In this document: in pieces, positions 19,952 through 27,317 of the stretch | Layout: each line of letters starts with the position of its first letter | How positions within the stretch are numbered: the stretch's first letter is position 1 | Assembly (NCBI RefSeq): GCF_002005225.1 | Contig: NZ_CP019724.1 | Location: forward strand, 5,969,501 to 6,033,500 | DNA length: 64,000 bases | Reading direction: 5' to 3' | Source: Streptomyces pactum | GTDB taxonomy: Bacteria > Actinomycetota > Actinomycetes > Streptomycetales > Streptomycetaceae | Program-made: the position numbers and the translations under genes | The notes under the pieces: model-generated | Told to the model about the DNA's origin: nothing | Databases searched by the model: none | What the model saw: the letters and a program-made list of their open reading frames with translations, nothing else

Positions 19952-20101
19952 GACGATCTCCCCCTGGGACGGGCTACGAGGTGCCGCGCCTGGCCCTTTC
20001 CCCAGCGGAAGAGGCCGTTGTCGACGAGGCTCTTAGACCGTACGGAGCACGGGCCCGCGCCGGGATCCGGGTCACTACCGGATCGGGGGTGGGGTTAACC
20101 C

Positions 20102-20160
20102 CCGGCTGAACCGGCTGAACCGGCTGAACCGGCTGAACCGGCCGAACCGGCCGAACCGGC
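20102..20160. repeat. 9-bp tandem repeat upstream of tRNA-Val
   Basis: CCGGCTGAA is repeated four times, followed by two CCGGCCGAA copies and a partial unit, ending 60 bp before the tRNA. No coding role is seen. Confidence 0.9.
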
Positions 20161-20220
20161 ACCGGCGTCAACACGTTTGCCGGGCAGTGCCCCGGGCCAT
20201 GTAGGCTGTCCACTCGTTCT

Positions 20221-20295
<75 letters not shown>

Positions 20296-20321
20296 GGACC
20301 GGCGTCGTGTTCGTCGGCGGA

Positions 20322-20360
20322 GAGGCCCCCGGGAGATCGATCTGATCTCCCGGGGGCCTC
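20322..20360. terminator. tRNA-Val terminator
   Basis: Perfect 17-bp arms (20322-20338, 20344-20360; core GGCCCCCGGGAGATC) with a 5-nt loop, 27 bp after the tRNA. A very strong U-less intrinsic terminator. Confidence 0.85.
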
Positions 20361-20392
20361 TCGCGTGCGTTCGCCCGTTCGCCCGTGCTCGG

Positions 20393-20450
20393 GCCGCGAG
20401 GTCAGGCCCAATGCCGGGCCTGCGGCGCCGACGGGGCCTGACCTCGCGGC
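20393..20450. terminator. Second long hairpin, likely terminator for the minus-strand gene
   Basis: A second perfect 17-bp inverted repeat (20393-20409 and 20434-20450; GCCGCGAGGTCAGGCCC) with a 24-nt GC-rich loop that could form an inner stem. It lies 9 bp from the stop of the minus-strand 118-residue gene and opposite the tRNA, so it can serve both directions. Confidence 0.75.
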
Positions 20451-20458
20451 GCCTGCCG

Positions 20459-20815
20459 TCAGGTGTTCCCGGGCGGTGTCTTCCTGGCCGGGTCCTCGTG
20501 GGCGCGTTTCAGCTCGGAGCGGGCGGTCACCTGGTCGGGGCCGGTGATTTCCGACCAGTAGCGATGGGTGCTGACGAACACGGCGAGTTCGCGCTCGCGC
20601 CGCCGGAGCTTCTCCACCTCGGCCTGCTCGTCCGCCGACCAGCCGGGGGAGGCCGGGCGCTCGACCTTGCGCCAGCCGTTCTCGTCGCTGAATCCGTCGA
20701 GGGGTTCGACGGACCAGGGAAGTCTCTTCAGCAGGGCCGACAGCTCGGCCCGGACCTGATGCAGTTCCTCCTGACCGGCGAGGAGGTCACTGGGAAAATC
20801 ATAGGTCGTAGCCAC
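20459..20815 (-). CDS. Conserved hypothetical protein, 118 residues
   Basis: A small charged protein (MATTYDFPSDLLAGQEELHQ at the start) with two predicted helices rich in Glu/Arg/Leu (ELHQVRAELSALLKRLPW; ADEQAEVEKLRRRERELAVF), a conserved-looking Trp/Pro segment and a disordered basic C-terminus ending in ARKTPPGNT. There is no signal peptide or membrane segment. I do not recognise a named domain. The gene has its own strong terminator and a leading Arg/Glu coiled-coil character, so it is likely expressed, but its function is unknown. Confidence 0.75.
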   Translation of the reverse strand: MATTYDFPSDLLAGQEELHQVRAELSALLKRLPWSVEPLDGFSDENGWRKVERPASPGWSADEQAEVEKLRRRERELAVFVSTHRYWSEITGPDQVTARSELKRAHEDPARKTPPGNT

Positions 20816-20931
20816 ACGCCAATGATACGCCTGTTCGATTTTGAGGCGCGCGTTCCCTTCGCTGGTTCACGCGAAAGGATGGCCGTCGCCGCCGGGCCCG
20901 ACTGTCATACCCCTGCCCTACCGTGAAGAGC

Positions 20932-21465
20932 ATGGATGGCGTGGACGAGCGGGTGGGAGAAGCCGGGGAGCGGGTGTGCCTGGTCCCCTGGGCGGAGACG
21001 GACCTGTGGCTGTTGCACAGGACCAACAGCCCGGAGATGACCGCCCACCTGGGCGGTCCGGAGACCGAGGAGCGGCTCGCGGCCCGTAATCGGCGGTACG
21101 CCGGGCTGGCGTCGGGGCGGATGTACCGGTTCACCCTGTCGGACGGCGGGGAGACCGTCGGCTCGATCGGGTACTGGCAGCGGACCTGGCAGGGTGCGGA
21201 GGTCTGGGAGACCGGGTGGGCGGTGCTGCCGGAGTTCCAGGGGCGGGGGCTGGCCGTGCGGGCGGCCCGCACGGTGCGGGAGGCGGCCCGTGCCGACGGG
21301 ACGCACCGCTATCTGCACGCGTTCCCGAGCGTCGACCACGCCGCCTCCAACGCGGTCTGCCGGGGAGCCGGGTTCACCCTGCTCGGGCAGGCCGACTTCG
21401 AGTATCCGAAGGGCCGCTGGATCAGATCGAACGACTGGCGGGTGGACCTGGAGAAGGGAGACTGA
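20932..21465 (+). CDS. GNAT family N-acetyltransferase (RimJ/RimL-like)
   Basis: About 177 residues with the GNAT fold: WAETDLWLLHRTNSPEM at the start, GETVGSIGYWQRTW in the middle strands, then ETGWAVLPEFQGRGLAVRAARTVREAA, where QGRGLA is the acetyl-CoA pyrophosphate loop (motif A, Q/R-x-x-G-x-G/A). The C-terminal SNAVCRGAGFTLLGQADFEYP is the usual motif B strand. The overall pattern (SIGYWQ..., HRYLHAFPSVDHAASNAVC) resembles protein or small-molecule RimJ/RimL-like acetyltransferases; the substrate is unknown. No strong Shine-Dalgarno is visible; ATG 20932 was preferred over GTG 20923. The next small gene begins 4 bp after its stop. Confidence 0.88.
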   Translation: MDGVDERVGEAGERVCLVPWAETDLWLLHRTNSPEMTAHLGGPETEERLAARNRRYAGLASGRMYRFTLSDGGETVGSIGYWQRTWQGAEVWETGWAVLPEFQGRGLAVRAARTVREAARADGTHRYLHAFPSVDHAASNAVCRGAGFTLLGQADFEYPKGRWIRSNDWRVDLEKGD

Positions 21466-21469
21466 CGGC

Positions 21470-21697
21470 ATGTGCCGCAGCATCAAGACACTGCGTCCGC
21501 CCGTGCTGGCCGAGGAGGCCACCGAGGACGAGATCAGGGCCGCCGCCCTGCAGTACGTGCGCAAGGTCTCCGGGTTCCGCGCGCCGGCCGCGCACAATCG
21601 GGAGGTCTTCGAACAGGCCGTGGACGCCGTCGCCGGGGCCACGGCCGAACTGCTGGCCGGCCTGGAGGTACGAGGCGGCGCGCGACGGGCGTCGTGA
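21470..21697 (+). CDS. DUF2277 family protein
   Basis: A 75-residue protein starting MCRSIKTLRPPVLAEEATED and continuing AALQYVRKVSGFRAPAAHN and VFEQAVDAVAGATAELLAGL, which matches the small DUF2277 family (MCRNI.TL..., VRKISGF signature). It has two helices and one N-terminal Cys; no function is known. It overlaps nothing but lies 4 bp after the GNAT gene and is probably co-transcribed. Its stop codon lies inside the first unit of a 14-nt tandem repeat. Confidence 0.85.
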   Translation: MCRSIKTLRPPVLAEEATEDEIRAAALQYVRKVSGFRAPAAHNREVFEQAVDAVAGATAELLAGLEVRGGARRAS

Positions 21698-21769
21698 CAT
21701 CACCGTCGTGACTTCACTGTCGTGACGCCACCGTCGTGACATCACCGTCGTGACGCCACCGTCGTGACG
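21691..21769. repeat. 14-nt tandem repeat, about 5.6 copies
   Basis: Units of the form GTCGTGAC-NN-CACC repeat with a 14-bp period from 21691 (for example GTCGTGACATCACC twice, GTCGTGACGCCACC twice). It overlaps the stop of the DUF2277 gene. Confidence 0.9.
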
Positions 21770-22082
21770 TGACGCCGGTGAGGTGACGACCGCTGGTCTG
21801 CGGCGCCGCCCGGCCGGGCCGCGTGTCATCTGCCCCGTGTCAGTCGCCGTGTGTCGCAGACGGCAAGGCTCAGGCGGCGTGACAAGGGCCGGCGCTCGTG
21901 GAGCGGCCTTCGTCACGTGCGCTGCCCGCGCCGCTCCCGCCGCGCCCCGGGAAGCCTCCGCCGCTGCGGCCTGGCAGTGCTGCGGAGCACTCGTCCCTCC
22001 GCCTGGCGGCATGGCGGAGCCTCCGTTGCTCCGGCCCGGCGTTCTGTGTACGGCGAAGCCCTCCTTGCTCGGGCCCGGTGTA
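21770..22082. other. Gene-free region before the second dedA-like gene
   Basis: About 310 bp with no convincing gene. The right part (about 22010-22105) holds degenerate ~35-nt repeats around AGCCTCC-TTGCTC-GGCCCGG that run into the stop of the minus-strand DedA gene. No terminator hairpin of note was seen. Confidence 0.5.
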
Positions 22083-22757
22083 CTACGAAGCCTCCGTTGC
22101 CCGGGGCTGGCGGCGCATCAGGTATGCCGCCCCCGCCCCGGCGCCGAAGAGCGCCACCAGCGACACCCCTGCCGCCAGCCAGGTCGCGCCCAGCCACTGG
22201 CCGCCGAAGTAGCCGAGGGCGACGCTGTAGGCGGCCCAGGCCAGTCCGGCCAGTGCCGACCAGGGCAGGAAGTCGCGGATCCGGCGATGGGCGGTGCCGG
22301 CGACGAGTGAGACGACCGAGCGGCCGGCGGGTGCGAAACGGGCCAGTACGACGAGGGCGCCACCGCCTCGGGCGAGGGCGCCGCCGAGACGTTCCTGCGC
22401 CGTGGTCAGCCGGCGGGAACGGGCGATCGCGCGGTCCAGGCGCGGCCCGCCGCGCCACGCGAGGCGGTAGACCGCAAGGTCCCCGAGGACCGAGGCGGTC
22501 GTCGCGCACAGCGTCAGAACCAAGATGTCGGGGACGTCGTCCGGGACCCGCCCGGCGGCCGCCGCGCCCGAGCCCGCGGCCGCCGCCGTGGCCGCCGTGA
22601 TCACCAGGACACCGCTCGGCAGCACCGGCAGGAAGATGTCGAGGAGCACCGAGACGGCCACCAGCGCATAGATCCATGGGCTGCTGACCAGCGAACCGAT
22701 GCTCCCGAAACTCTCGACCACCACAACTCCCCGTTCCTCCCCCGTGGGCCGGGCCAT
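22083..22757 (-). CDS. DedA family membrane protein, second copy
   Basis: About 224 residues from ATG 22757; GTG 22724 (VVVESFGSIGS) is an alternative start with GGGGAG upstream, and the longest frame begins at 22856. The protein has a first helix pair (SPWIYALVAVSVLLDIFLPVLPSGVLVITAAT), a DedA-type GDLAVYRLAWRGG segment, the conserved GGALVVLARFAPAGRSVVSLVAGTAHR (R-x(3)-G/P-R-x(5)-AG) and two C-terminal helices. It therefore looks like a VTT/DedA polyprenyl-lipid transport protein, distinct from the copy at 14496-15326. It stands alone, downstream of the doxX terminator in the opposite reading order. Confidence 0.85.
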   Translation of the reverse strand: MARPTGEERGVVVVESFGSIGSLVSSPWIYALVAVSVLLDIFLPVLPSGVLVITAATAAAAGSGAAAAGRVPDDVPDILVLTLCATTASVLGDLAVYRLAWRGGPRLDRAIARSRRLTTAQERLGGALARGGGALVVLARFAPAGRSVVSLVAGTAHRRIRDFLPWSALAGLAWAAYSVALGYFGGQWLGATWLAAGVSLVALFGAGAGAAYLMRRQPRATEAS

Positions 22758-22902
22758 GCCGCGAGACGCGGGGACGGCAGGAGCGGCCGGTGACAGCCAA
22801 CCAGCGTACGCCCGGGGTGTGACAGGAGGTTCACAGGGGCCTCGTGCGTTCGGCACGGAGCGTTCACCCGGGAGTGGGCGTTCACGCTCGGGCGGCGAAG
22901 CG

Positions 22903-22938
22903 GCGGCGGTGCCTCCCGTTCGGGAAAGGCACCGCCGC
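22903..22938. terminator. Terminator after doxX-like gene
   Basis: Perfect 12-bp arms GCGGCGGTGCCT and AGGCACCGCCGC, with an extra inner TCCC/GGGA pairing around GTTC. It lies immediately downstream of the minus-strand DoxX gene. Confidence 0.75.
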
Positions 22939-22946
22939 GAGTCGGG

Positions 22947-23402
22947 TCAGGCCGTGACCGGCGTCTGCCGTTCCGGGGAGGCCTGCTCCCGCTCGGACGT
23001 GCGCCGGGTGAACAGCCGGTCCAGGCCGAAGGCGCCGGAGCCGGTGAAGGCCAGCAGCAGGAAGGCCCAGCAGAACATGGCGGAGGCCTCGCCGCCGTTC
23101 TCCATCGGCCACAGGGCGCCCGGCTGGTGCACCTTGAAGTACGCGTAGGCCATGGAGCCCGAGGAGATGACCGCGGCGGCGCGGGTGCCGAGGCCGAGCA
23201 TGACGAGACCGCCGCCGACCAACTGGATCACGGCCGCGTACCAGCCGGGCCAGGTGCCGGTCTCGATCGTGCCGCCGCTCCCCGACGCGCCGCCGAGGAC
23301 GCCGAAGAGGGACGCGGCGCCATGGCAGGCGAAGAGCAGGCCGACGACTATGCGGAACAGGCCGAGGGCGTAGGGCTGGGCGCTGTCGAGGCGTCCGGAC
23401 AT
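22947..23402 (-). CDS. DoxX family membrane protein
   Basis: A 151-residue four-helix membrane protein with the DoxX pattern: YALGLFRIVVGLLFACHGAASLFG in helix 1, VIQLVGGGLVMLGLGTRAAAVISSGSMAYAYF in helices 2-3, and FCWAFLLLAFTGSGAFGLDRLF in helix 4. DoxX-like proteins occur in oxidative and membrane-associated redox complexes (in mycobacteria with SodA and SseA), and some act in quinone-linked reactions. Upstream, at 23475-23489, there is an iron box, so expression is probably repressed by DmdR1/IdeR when iron is sufficient. This would connect DoxX to iron limitation or oxidative defence. Confidence 0.9.
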   Translation of the reverse strand: MSGRLDSAQPYALGLFRIVVGLLFACHGAASLFGVLGGASGSGGTIETGTWPGWYAAVIQLVGGGLVMLGLGTRAAAVISSGSMAYAYFKVHQPGALWPMENGGEASAMFCWAFLLLAFTGSGAFGLDRLFTRRTSEREQASPERQTPVTA

Positions 23403-23474
23403 GTGGGGGGTGCTCCTTCGGTCGGACCGGCCCGTCCGGGGCCGGTGGGGACGAAACCGAGTGGGCCGCCCACG

Positions 23475-23489
23475 TTAGGTGAGCCTAAC
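23475..23489. promoter_or_regulatory. Iron box (DmdR1/IdeR-type operator)
   Basis: TTAGGTGAGCCTAAC matches the core TTAGGTNAGNCTAAC of the DmdR/IdeR/DtxR operator; the half sites TTAGG and CCTAA are perfect inverted repeats. It lies about 75 bp upstream of the DoxX start, where the repressor would overlap the promoter. Confidence 0.75.
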
Positions 23490-23561
23490 GAGTGCTTGCA
23501 AGTTCAACATTTGGCCAAAGCTTCGCGTGTGGTCACCGCGCCATCGCGGCGGCCGCCGCAG

Positions 23562-23577
23562 ATGGGAGCGCTCCCAT
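23562..23577. promoter_or_regulatory. CebR-like palindromic operator, no gene attached
   Basis: ATGGGAGCGCTCCCAT is a perfect 16-bp palindrome that contains TGGGAGCGCTCCCA, the operator of the LacI-family cellobiose regulator CebR. No sugar-utilisation gene lies on either side. Confidence 0.6.
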
Positions 23578-23642
23578 GGTCATGGTGAAGTCTGCCGGAG
23601 TGACTCGATTCACACCAGTCCGCCGTCCGCCTCAGCTCGGGC

Positions 23643-23670
23643 CGCCCTGGCCCCGGCCGGGGCCAGGGCG
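23643..23670. terminator. Terminator after phoD-like gene
   Basis: CGCCCTGGCCCCGG followed directly by CCGGGGCCAGGGCG is a perfect 14-bp inverted repeat 36 bp beyond the phoD-like stop; the hairpin loop must open the central GC pairs. Confidence 0.7.
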
Positions 23671-23705
23671 GGGCCAGGGGCCAGGGCGGCCCGGTCGGTC
23701 CGGGC

Positions 23706-25340
23706 CTACGCCAGCTTCCTGTCCGTGACCATCCGCAGTGCGGTCGCCCCGTCGCGCTCCGTCCGGGCCTGTTCCAGGGACAGCCGGGCCGATCTCCCCC
23801 GGAGGGTCAGCGTCATGAGCTGGTTGCCGAACCACGGCCCGCCGGTCTTGCGCCAGCCGACCGTGGGCGCCGCACAGCGTCCGTGCCGGGCGATGCGCCG
23901 CCCGAGGGCACGCGCCGGGGCGCTCCAGCCGAAGCGGAAACCGAGGCGGATGGAGAGCGGCACGGAGTTGTGGACGGGGGAGCAGGTGAGCTGGGCCACC
24001 ACGGAGTCGGGCGCCCGGCCCGGCCAGGACGGCTCGGCCACGTAGGCGTGGTGGACGTCGCCCGACAGCACGCTCACCGTCGCGGGCGCCCCGGGCCCCG
24101 TACCGGCCTCGGCGATCAGGTCCGCGAGGGAGTCGAAGGAGGCCGGGAAGGCCGACCAGTGCTCCAGGTCGGCCCCGCGCCTGATCCGCTCCCCGAGTCG
24201 CGCCCAGCGAGCGCCCCGTTCGCCGACGCACATCGCGGCGCTCCAGGCCTCCACGTCGTGCACGAGGTGGGGCAGCAGCCAGGGCAGGGAGGTGCCGATC
24301 AGCAGATGATCGCAGGAGTCCCGGTCCTCGAGGATCTGCTCGCGCAGCCAGGCGGCCTCGCCCGGGTCGAGCATCGTGCGGTGTTCCTCCTCCAGGACGC
24401 GGGCCGCGCGGGAGTCCACCATGACCAGCCGTACGCGGCCGAAGTCACGCCGGTAGCTCCAGCGGACGGTGGTCGGGTCGGCGTCGGCCCGCGCGGCGAA
24501 CGTGCGGAGCACGTCGGTGCCGTCGGTGGCCTCGCGGACGGCCGCGTAGAGGGGGTCGGCGGCCAGTTCGTCCGGGGAGAGGTTGCCCAGGTGCTGGTAC
24601 ACCCAGTAGGACATCAGCCCGCTCAGCAGCCGCTCGCGCCACCAGTCCGTGGCCCGCATGTCGGCGAGCCAGGCGGCGGAGGTGTTCCAGTCGTCGATGA
24701 CGTCGTGGTCGTCGAAGATCATGCAGCTCGGCACGGTGGACAGTAGCCAGCGCACCTGGGGGTCGCTCCACGACTCGTCGTAGAGGTGGGTGTACTCCTC
24801 GTAGTCCGCGACCTGGTCGCCCGGAGGCTCCGACGGCTCGCGGCGGCCGGCGATCCAGCGGCGCGTGGCGTCGGAGATCTCGTCGGCGTACACCTGGTCG
24901 CCGAGGAGGAGCAGCACGTCGGGCCGTGCGCCGTCCGGGTCGGCCGCGATGCGCGTGGAGAGGGTGTCCAGCGCGTCCGGGCCGACCGGGTCCTTCTCGC
25001 CGGCCGGCGGCGATGCCCAGCGGCAGGAGCCGAAGGCGATCCGCGTGTCCTCCTCCGCCGGTGACGTGGCGATCACCGAGGGCGGGAAACGCGAGTCGGG
25101 CGGCGGCCACACGCGTGCGCCGTCGAGGAGCACCTCGTACTCCGTCGCCGTGCCGGGTGTCAGGCCGCTCACCGGCACCAGGGCGTAGTGGTGGCCCGCG
25201 ATCTGGAAGGTGCGGGCCGTGCCCCGGGCGCCGTCGGCGCAGCGCACCTCGGCGGTGCAGGGGCGGTTCGTCTCGACCCAGACGGTCGCGTTCGAGCCGT
25301 CGGTGTATCTCAGTAGTGGTCCCAGGCGCAGTCCGGCCAT
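23706..25340 (-). CDS. PhoD-like phosphodiesterase/alkaline phosphatase
   Basis: A 544-residue PhoD-family metallophosphatase. After an N-terminal fibronectin-like domain (TVWVETNRPCTAEVRCADG), metal-site motifs are IAFGSCRWASP, VLLLLGDQVYADEI (Asp), IFDDHDVIDDWN (the Asn/Asp-His element) and DHLLIGTSLPWLLPH, then LSGDVHHAYVAEP, the final His motif. These bind Fe3+/Ca2+ in the B. subtilis enzyme. No signal peptide or Tat motif is visible, so this version seems cytosolic, unlike the secreted archetype; a substrate other than phosphate esters in the medium is possible. It has a strong terminator and a 100-bp gap from the secreted nuclease gene. Confidence 0.9.
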   Translation of the reverse strand: MAGLRLGPLLRYTDGSNATVWVETNRPCTAEVRCADGARGTARTFQIAGHHYALVPVSGLTPGTATEYEVLLDGARVWPPPDSRFPPSVIATSPAEEDTRIAFGSCRWASPPAGEKDPVGPDALDTLSTRIAADPDGARPDVLLLLGDQVYADEISDATRRWIAGRREPSEPPGDQVADYEEYTHLYDESWSDPQVRWLLSTVPSCMIFDDHDVIDDWNTSAAWLADMRATDWWRERLLSGLMSYWVYQHLGNLSPDELAADPLYAAVREATDGTDVLRTFAARADADPTTVRWSYRRDFGRVRLVMVDSRAARVLEEEHRTMLDPGEAAWLREQILEDRDSCDHLLIGTSLPWLLPHLVHDVEAWSAAMCVGERGARWARLGERIRRGADLEHWSAFPASFDSLADLIAEAGTGPGAPATVSVLSGDVHHAYVAEPSWPGRAPDSVVAQLTCSPVHNSVPLSIRLGFRFGWSAPARALGRRIARHGRCAAPTVGWRKTGGPWFGNQLMTLTLRGRSARLSLEQARTERDGATALRMVTDRKLA

Positions 25341-25442
25341 GGTGATGCCCTCCTCCGTCGCCCCGTACGGTACGGAACGACGGAGGCCGGCGGGGAGGTT
25401 CCACGCCGCGCCGGACGCGGTGACCGGACTGCGGCCGGGGTG

Positions 25443-26087
25443 TCAGCAGTTCGCGAGGTGGTTCTGCAGCGCCGACTTCTCGGCGGAGTCGACCGAGAGG
25501 TCGTAGTAGTACTTCACCTGGACCCAGGCGCGGACGTAGGTGCAGCGGTAGGCGCTGCGCGAGGGCATCCAGGTGGCCGGGTCCTGGTCGCTCTTGGACT
25601 GGTTGACGTTGTCGGTGACCGCGAGGAGCTGGGGACGGGTCAGGTCGTTGGCGAAGGACTGGCGCCGGGAGGTGGTCCAGGAACCGGCGCCGGAGTCCCA
25701 TGCCTCGGCGAGCGGGACGAGGTGGTCGATGTCGACGTCGGAGGCGGCCGACCAGGTGGCGCCGTCGTAGGGGGAGTACCAACTGCCGCGGGTGGGGTAG
25801 CAGGAGGAGTCGGTGCTGACGCCGGAGCCGTCGCGCTTGAGGACGGTCTCGCGGGTGTTGCAGGAGCCGGACTGCGTGATCCAGTGCGGGAAGAGATCGC
25901 GGTCGTAACCGGCGCGGTTCTCGGTCCTCACGGTGAGGGAGGCGAGGTAGGAGCGGGCGGTGGCGGCGCTGACCGGGGTGGGGAGGGCGGCGGAGGCGGC
26001 CGGGCCGTTGAGGAGCCCGGCGGAGGCTATGAGCCCGGTGAACGCGGCGACGAAGCCGAGCCGTCGACGCGCGTAGAATTTGGGCAT
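25443..26087 (-). CDS. Secreted HNH-type nuclease (DUF1524-like)
   Basis: A 214-residue exported protein starting MPKFYARRRLGF; the signal peptide spans to about ASAALP. The Shine-Dalgarno AAGGGAG precedes ATG 26087, which is preferred over an earlier ATG at 26150. The mature part contains the HNH/GmrSD core DIDHLVPLAEAWDSGAGSW with the DH metal pair, followed by DLTRPQLLAVTDNVNQSKSD and a Cys-containing tail; other Cys residues (SGSCNTRE, SSCYPTRG, YRCTY, HLANC) may form disulfides. It is a typical Streptomyces extracellular nuclease that degrades nucleic acid in the environment (family knowledge; activity not shown). Confidence 0.88.
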   Translation of the reverse strand: MPKFYARRRLGFVAAFTGLIASAGLLNGPAASAALPTPVSAATARSYLASLTVRTENRAGYDRDLFPHWITQSGSCNTRETVLKRDGSGVSTDSSCYPTRGSWYSPYDGATWSAASDVDIDHLVPLAEAWDSGAGSWTTSRRQSFANDLTRPQLLAVTDNVNQSKSDQDPATWMPSRSAYRCTYVRAWVQVKYYYDLSVDSAEKSALQNHLANC

Positions 26088-26312
26088 GCGAACTCCCTTG
26101 GAGTGTGGGGGTGTTGGGACGCGGGCAGGGGAATGCTCGCGACGCCGCATGGCGCACAGGTGTGCGGTCGGTAAGAAGTTAGTGACGTGTGCATGGCACG
26201 TCTATAAGTGCGACGGGACTTTCGCCCTCCGGCGGCCGGGGACTTCGTCTTCGAAGGCCCGGGGCCTTCGGCCTCCCGGTGCCGCCCGGGGCTCGCGTAC
26301 TATGGACGGCGC
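26088..26312. other. Divergent promoter region
   Basis: Contains the promoter of the secreted nuclease (left) and that of the riboswitch transcript (right; TACTAT at about 26299-26304 could be the -10 of a transcript beginning near 26311). No gene is evident. Confidence 0.5.
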
Positions 26313-26417
26313 AGAAGGGGAGTAGCTCTTCGCCGGACCGTCGACATACTGCTCAGCTCGTCTGAGCCGGCGCCCGGAGGCAGGCCTCGTGTGCGGGGCC
26401 GGCCAGCGAGACCTTCG
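26313..26417 (+). ncRNA. yybP-ykoY manganese riboswitch
   Basis: The 5' signature AAGGGGAGTAGC (26315-26326) and the 3' signature CCAGCGAGACCTTC (26403-26416) match the yybP-ykoY family; GAAGG (26314-26318) pairs with CCTTC (26412-26416) as P1. It senses Mn2+ and typically turns expression on. The next gene encodes a UPF0016 manganese exporter, the usual target. Confidence 0.9.
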
Positions 26418-26533
26418 GCAAGCAGTACACGCCCGTGCCGTACGGCGGGGGCGCCCGTGTGCTGCCGTGCCGAGGTGTCCGCAGCGCAGGAGCAGCACTC
26501 TCGGTGGGGCGGCCCCGACCGATAGAGGATCCC
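26418..26533 (+). promoter_or_regulatory. Expression platform of the Mn2+ riboswitch
   Basis: GC-rich sequence with complementary CACGCCCGTG/CACGGGCG-like segments at about 26437-26462 that could form an alternative hairpin. The ribosome binding site GAGGAT (26526-26530) precedes a TTG start, so translational control is plausible. Confidence 0.5.
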
Positions 26534-27115
26534 TTGATCAGCCTGACCGTGACGGCAGTCGTCTTCGGCGTCGTCTTCCTCGCCGAGCTGCCGGACAAGA
26601 CCGCGCTCGCCGGCCTCGTCCTCGGCACCCGCTACCGGGCCTCGTACGTCTTCGCCGGCGTGGCCGCCGCCTTCGCGCTGCACGTCGTGCTCGCGGTCGC
26701 GGCCGGCAGCGTGCTGACCCTGCTGCCGCAACAGATCGTGCACGCGCTGACCGGCGTGCTGTTCCTGGGCGGCGCGGCCGTGCTGCTGATGAGGAAGGAC
26801 GACGGGGACGAGGAGATCCGCAAGCCGGAGGACCAGTCCTTCTGGAAGGTCTCCGGAGCGGGCTTCATGCTCATCCTGGTCGCCGAGTTCGGTGACCTCA
26901 CGCAGATCATGACCGCGAACCTCGCCGCCCGTTACGACGACCCGCTCTCCGTCGGCCTCGGCGCGGTGCTCGCCCTGTGGGCGGTGGCCGGGCTCGGCAT
27001 CGTCGGCGGGAAGGCCCTGATGAAGCGGGTGCCGCTGGCGCTGATCACGAAGATCGCGGCGCTGCTCATGCTGGGCCTCGGGGTGTGGAGCCTGTGGGAG
27101 GCGGTCACCGGCTGA
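26534..27115 (+). CDS. UPF0016 (TMEM165/GDT1) manganese exporter
   Basis: A 193-residue membrane protein with two copies of the family signature E-x-G/P-D-K/L-T: AELPDKTALAGLVLG in the first helix and VAEFGDLTQIMTANLAA in the fourth. Such two-repeat proteins export Mn2+ (MneA, Mnx) or transport Ca2+/Mn2+ in eukaryotes. I choose the TTG at 26534 (LISLTVTAVVFG) because the family begins there and GAGGAT lies seven bases upstream; ORF starts further upstream pass through riboswitch sequence. The Mn2+ riboswitch directly upstream predicts induction by excess Mn2+. A hairpin follows the stop. Confidence 0.92.
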   Translation: MISLTVTAVVFGVVFLAELPDKTALAGLVLGTRYRASYVFAGVAAAFALHVVLAVAAGSVLTLLPQQIVHALTGVLFLGGAAVLLMRKDDGDEEIRKPEDQSFWKVSGAGFMLILVAEFGDLTQIMTANLAARYDDPLSVGLGAVLALWAVAGLGIVGGKALMKRVPLALITKIAALLMLGLGVWSLWEAVTG

Positions 27116-27133
27116 GGGCCGTCCGGACGCGTT

Positions 27134-27159
27134 CCGGTGCCGTACGGGCCCGGCACCGG
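27134..27159. terminator. Hairpin after the UPF0016 gene
   Basis: CCGGTGCCG and CGGCACCGG (9 bp) flank an 8-nt loop, 20 bp after the exporter stop. A second small repeat CCGAACG/CGTTCGG (27171-27193) follows and may be a regulatory site. Confidence 0.5.
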
Positions 27160-27317
27160 TGGCGTGTGGGCCGAACGGTTGGTGAACGTTCGGGCGGGGG
27201 TGGTGGCGCGATGCCCGTTCTGTTTTGTACCGTGGGTGAACAAAGTGGCTCCCGCCCGTTCTCCCTGACCGGCGGGCGGGGCCGCCTTGTTTCCTCCCCG
27301 CGCCTTGGAGTCTGCCG

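Larger units (their letters stand above)
23403..23705. other. Gene-free control region between doxX and phoD genes
   Basis: About 300 bp holding the doxX promoter with its iron box, a perfect 16-bp palindrome like a CebR operator, and the terminator of the phoD-like gene. No credible gene was found: a possible plus-strand frame at 23492-23728 lacks a Shine-Dalgarno and turns into Pro/Gly shadow sequence. Confidence 0.6.

Noticed and set aside
23492..23728. 78-codon plus-strand frame over the CebR-like palindrome
   Set aside because: Would be the natural target of the operator but it lacks a ribosome site and runs into the terminator and Pro/Gly repeats of the phoD 3' end.
27171..27193. CCGAACG/CGTTCGG repeat as a LexA-type SOS box
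   Set aside because: The actinobacterial SOS box is GAAC-N4-GTTC-like with a different spacing; this does not match.
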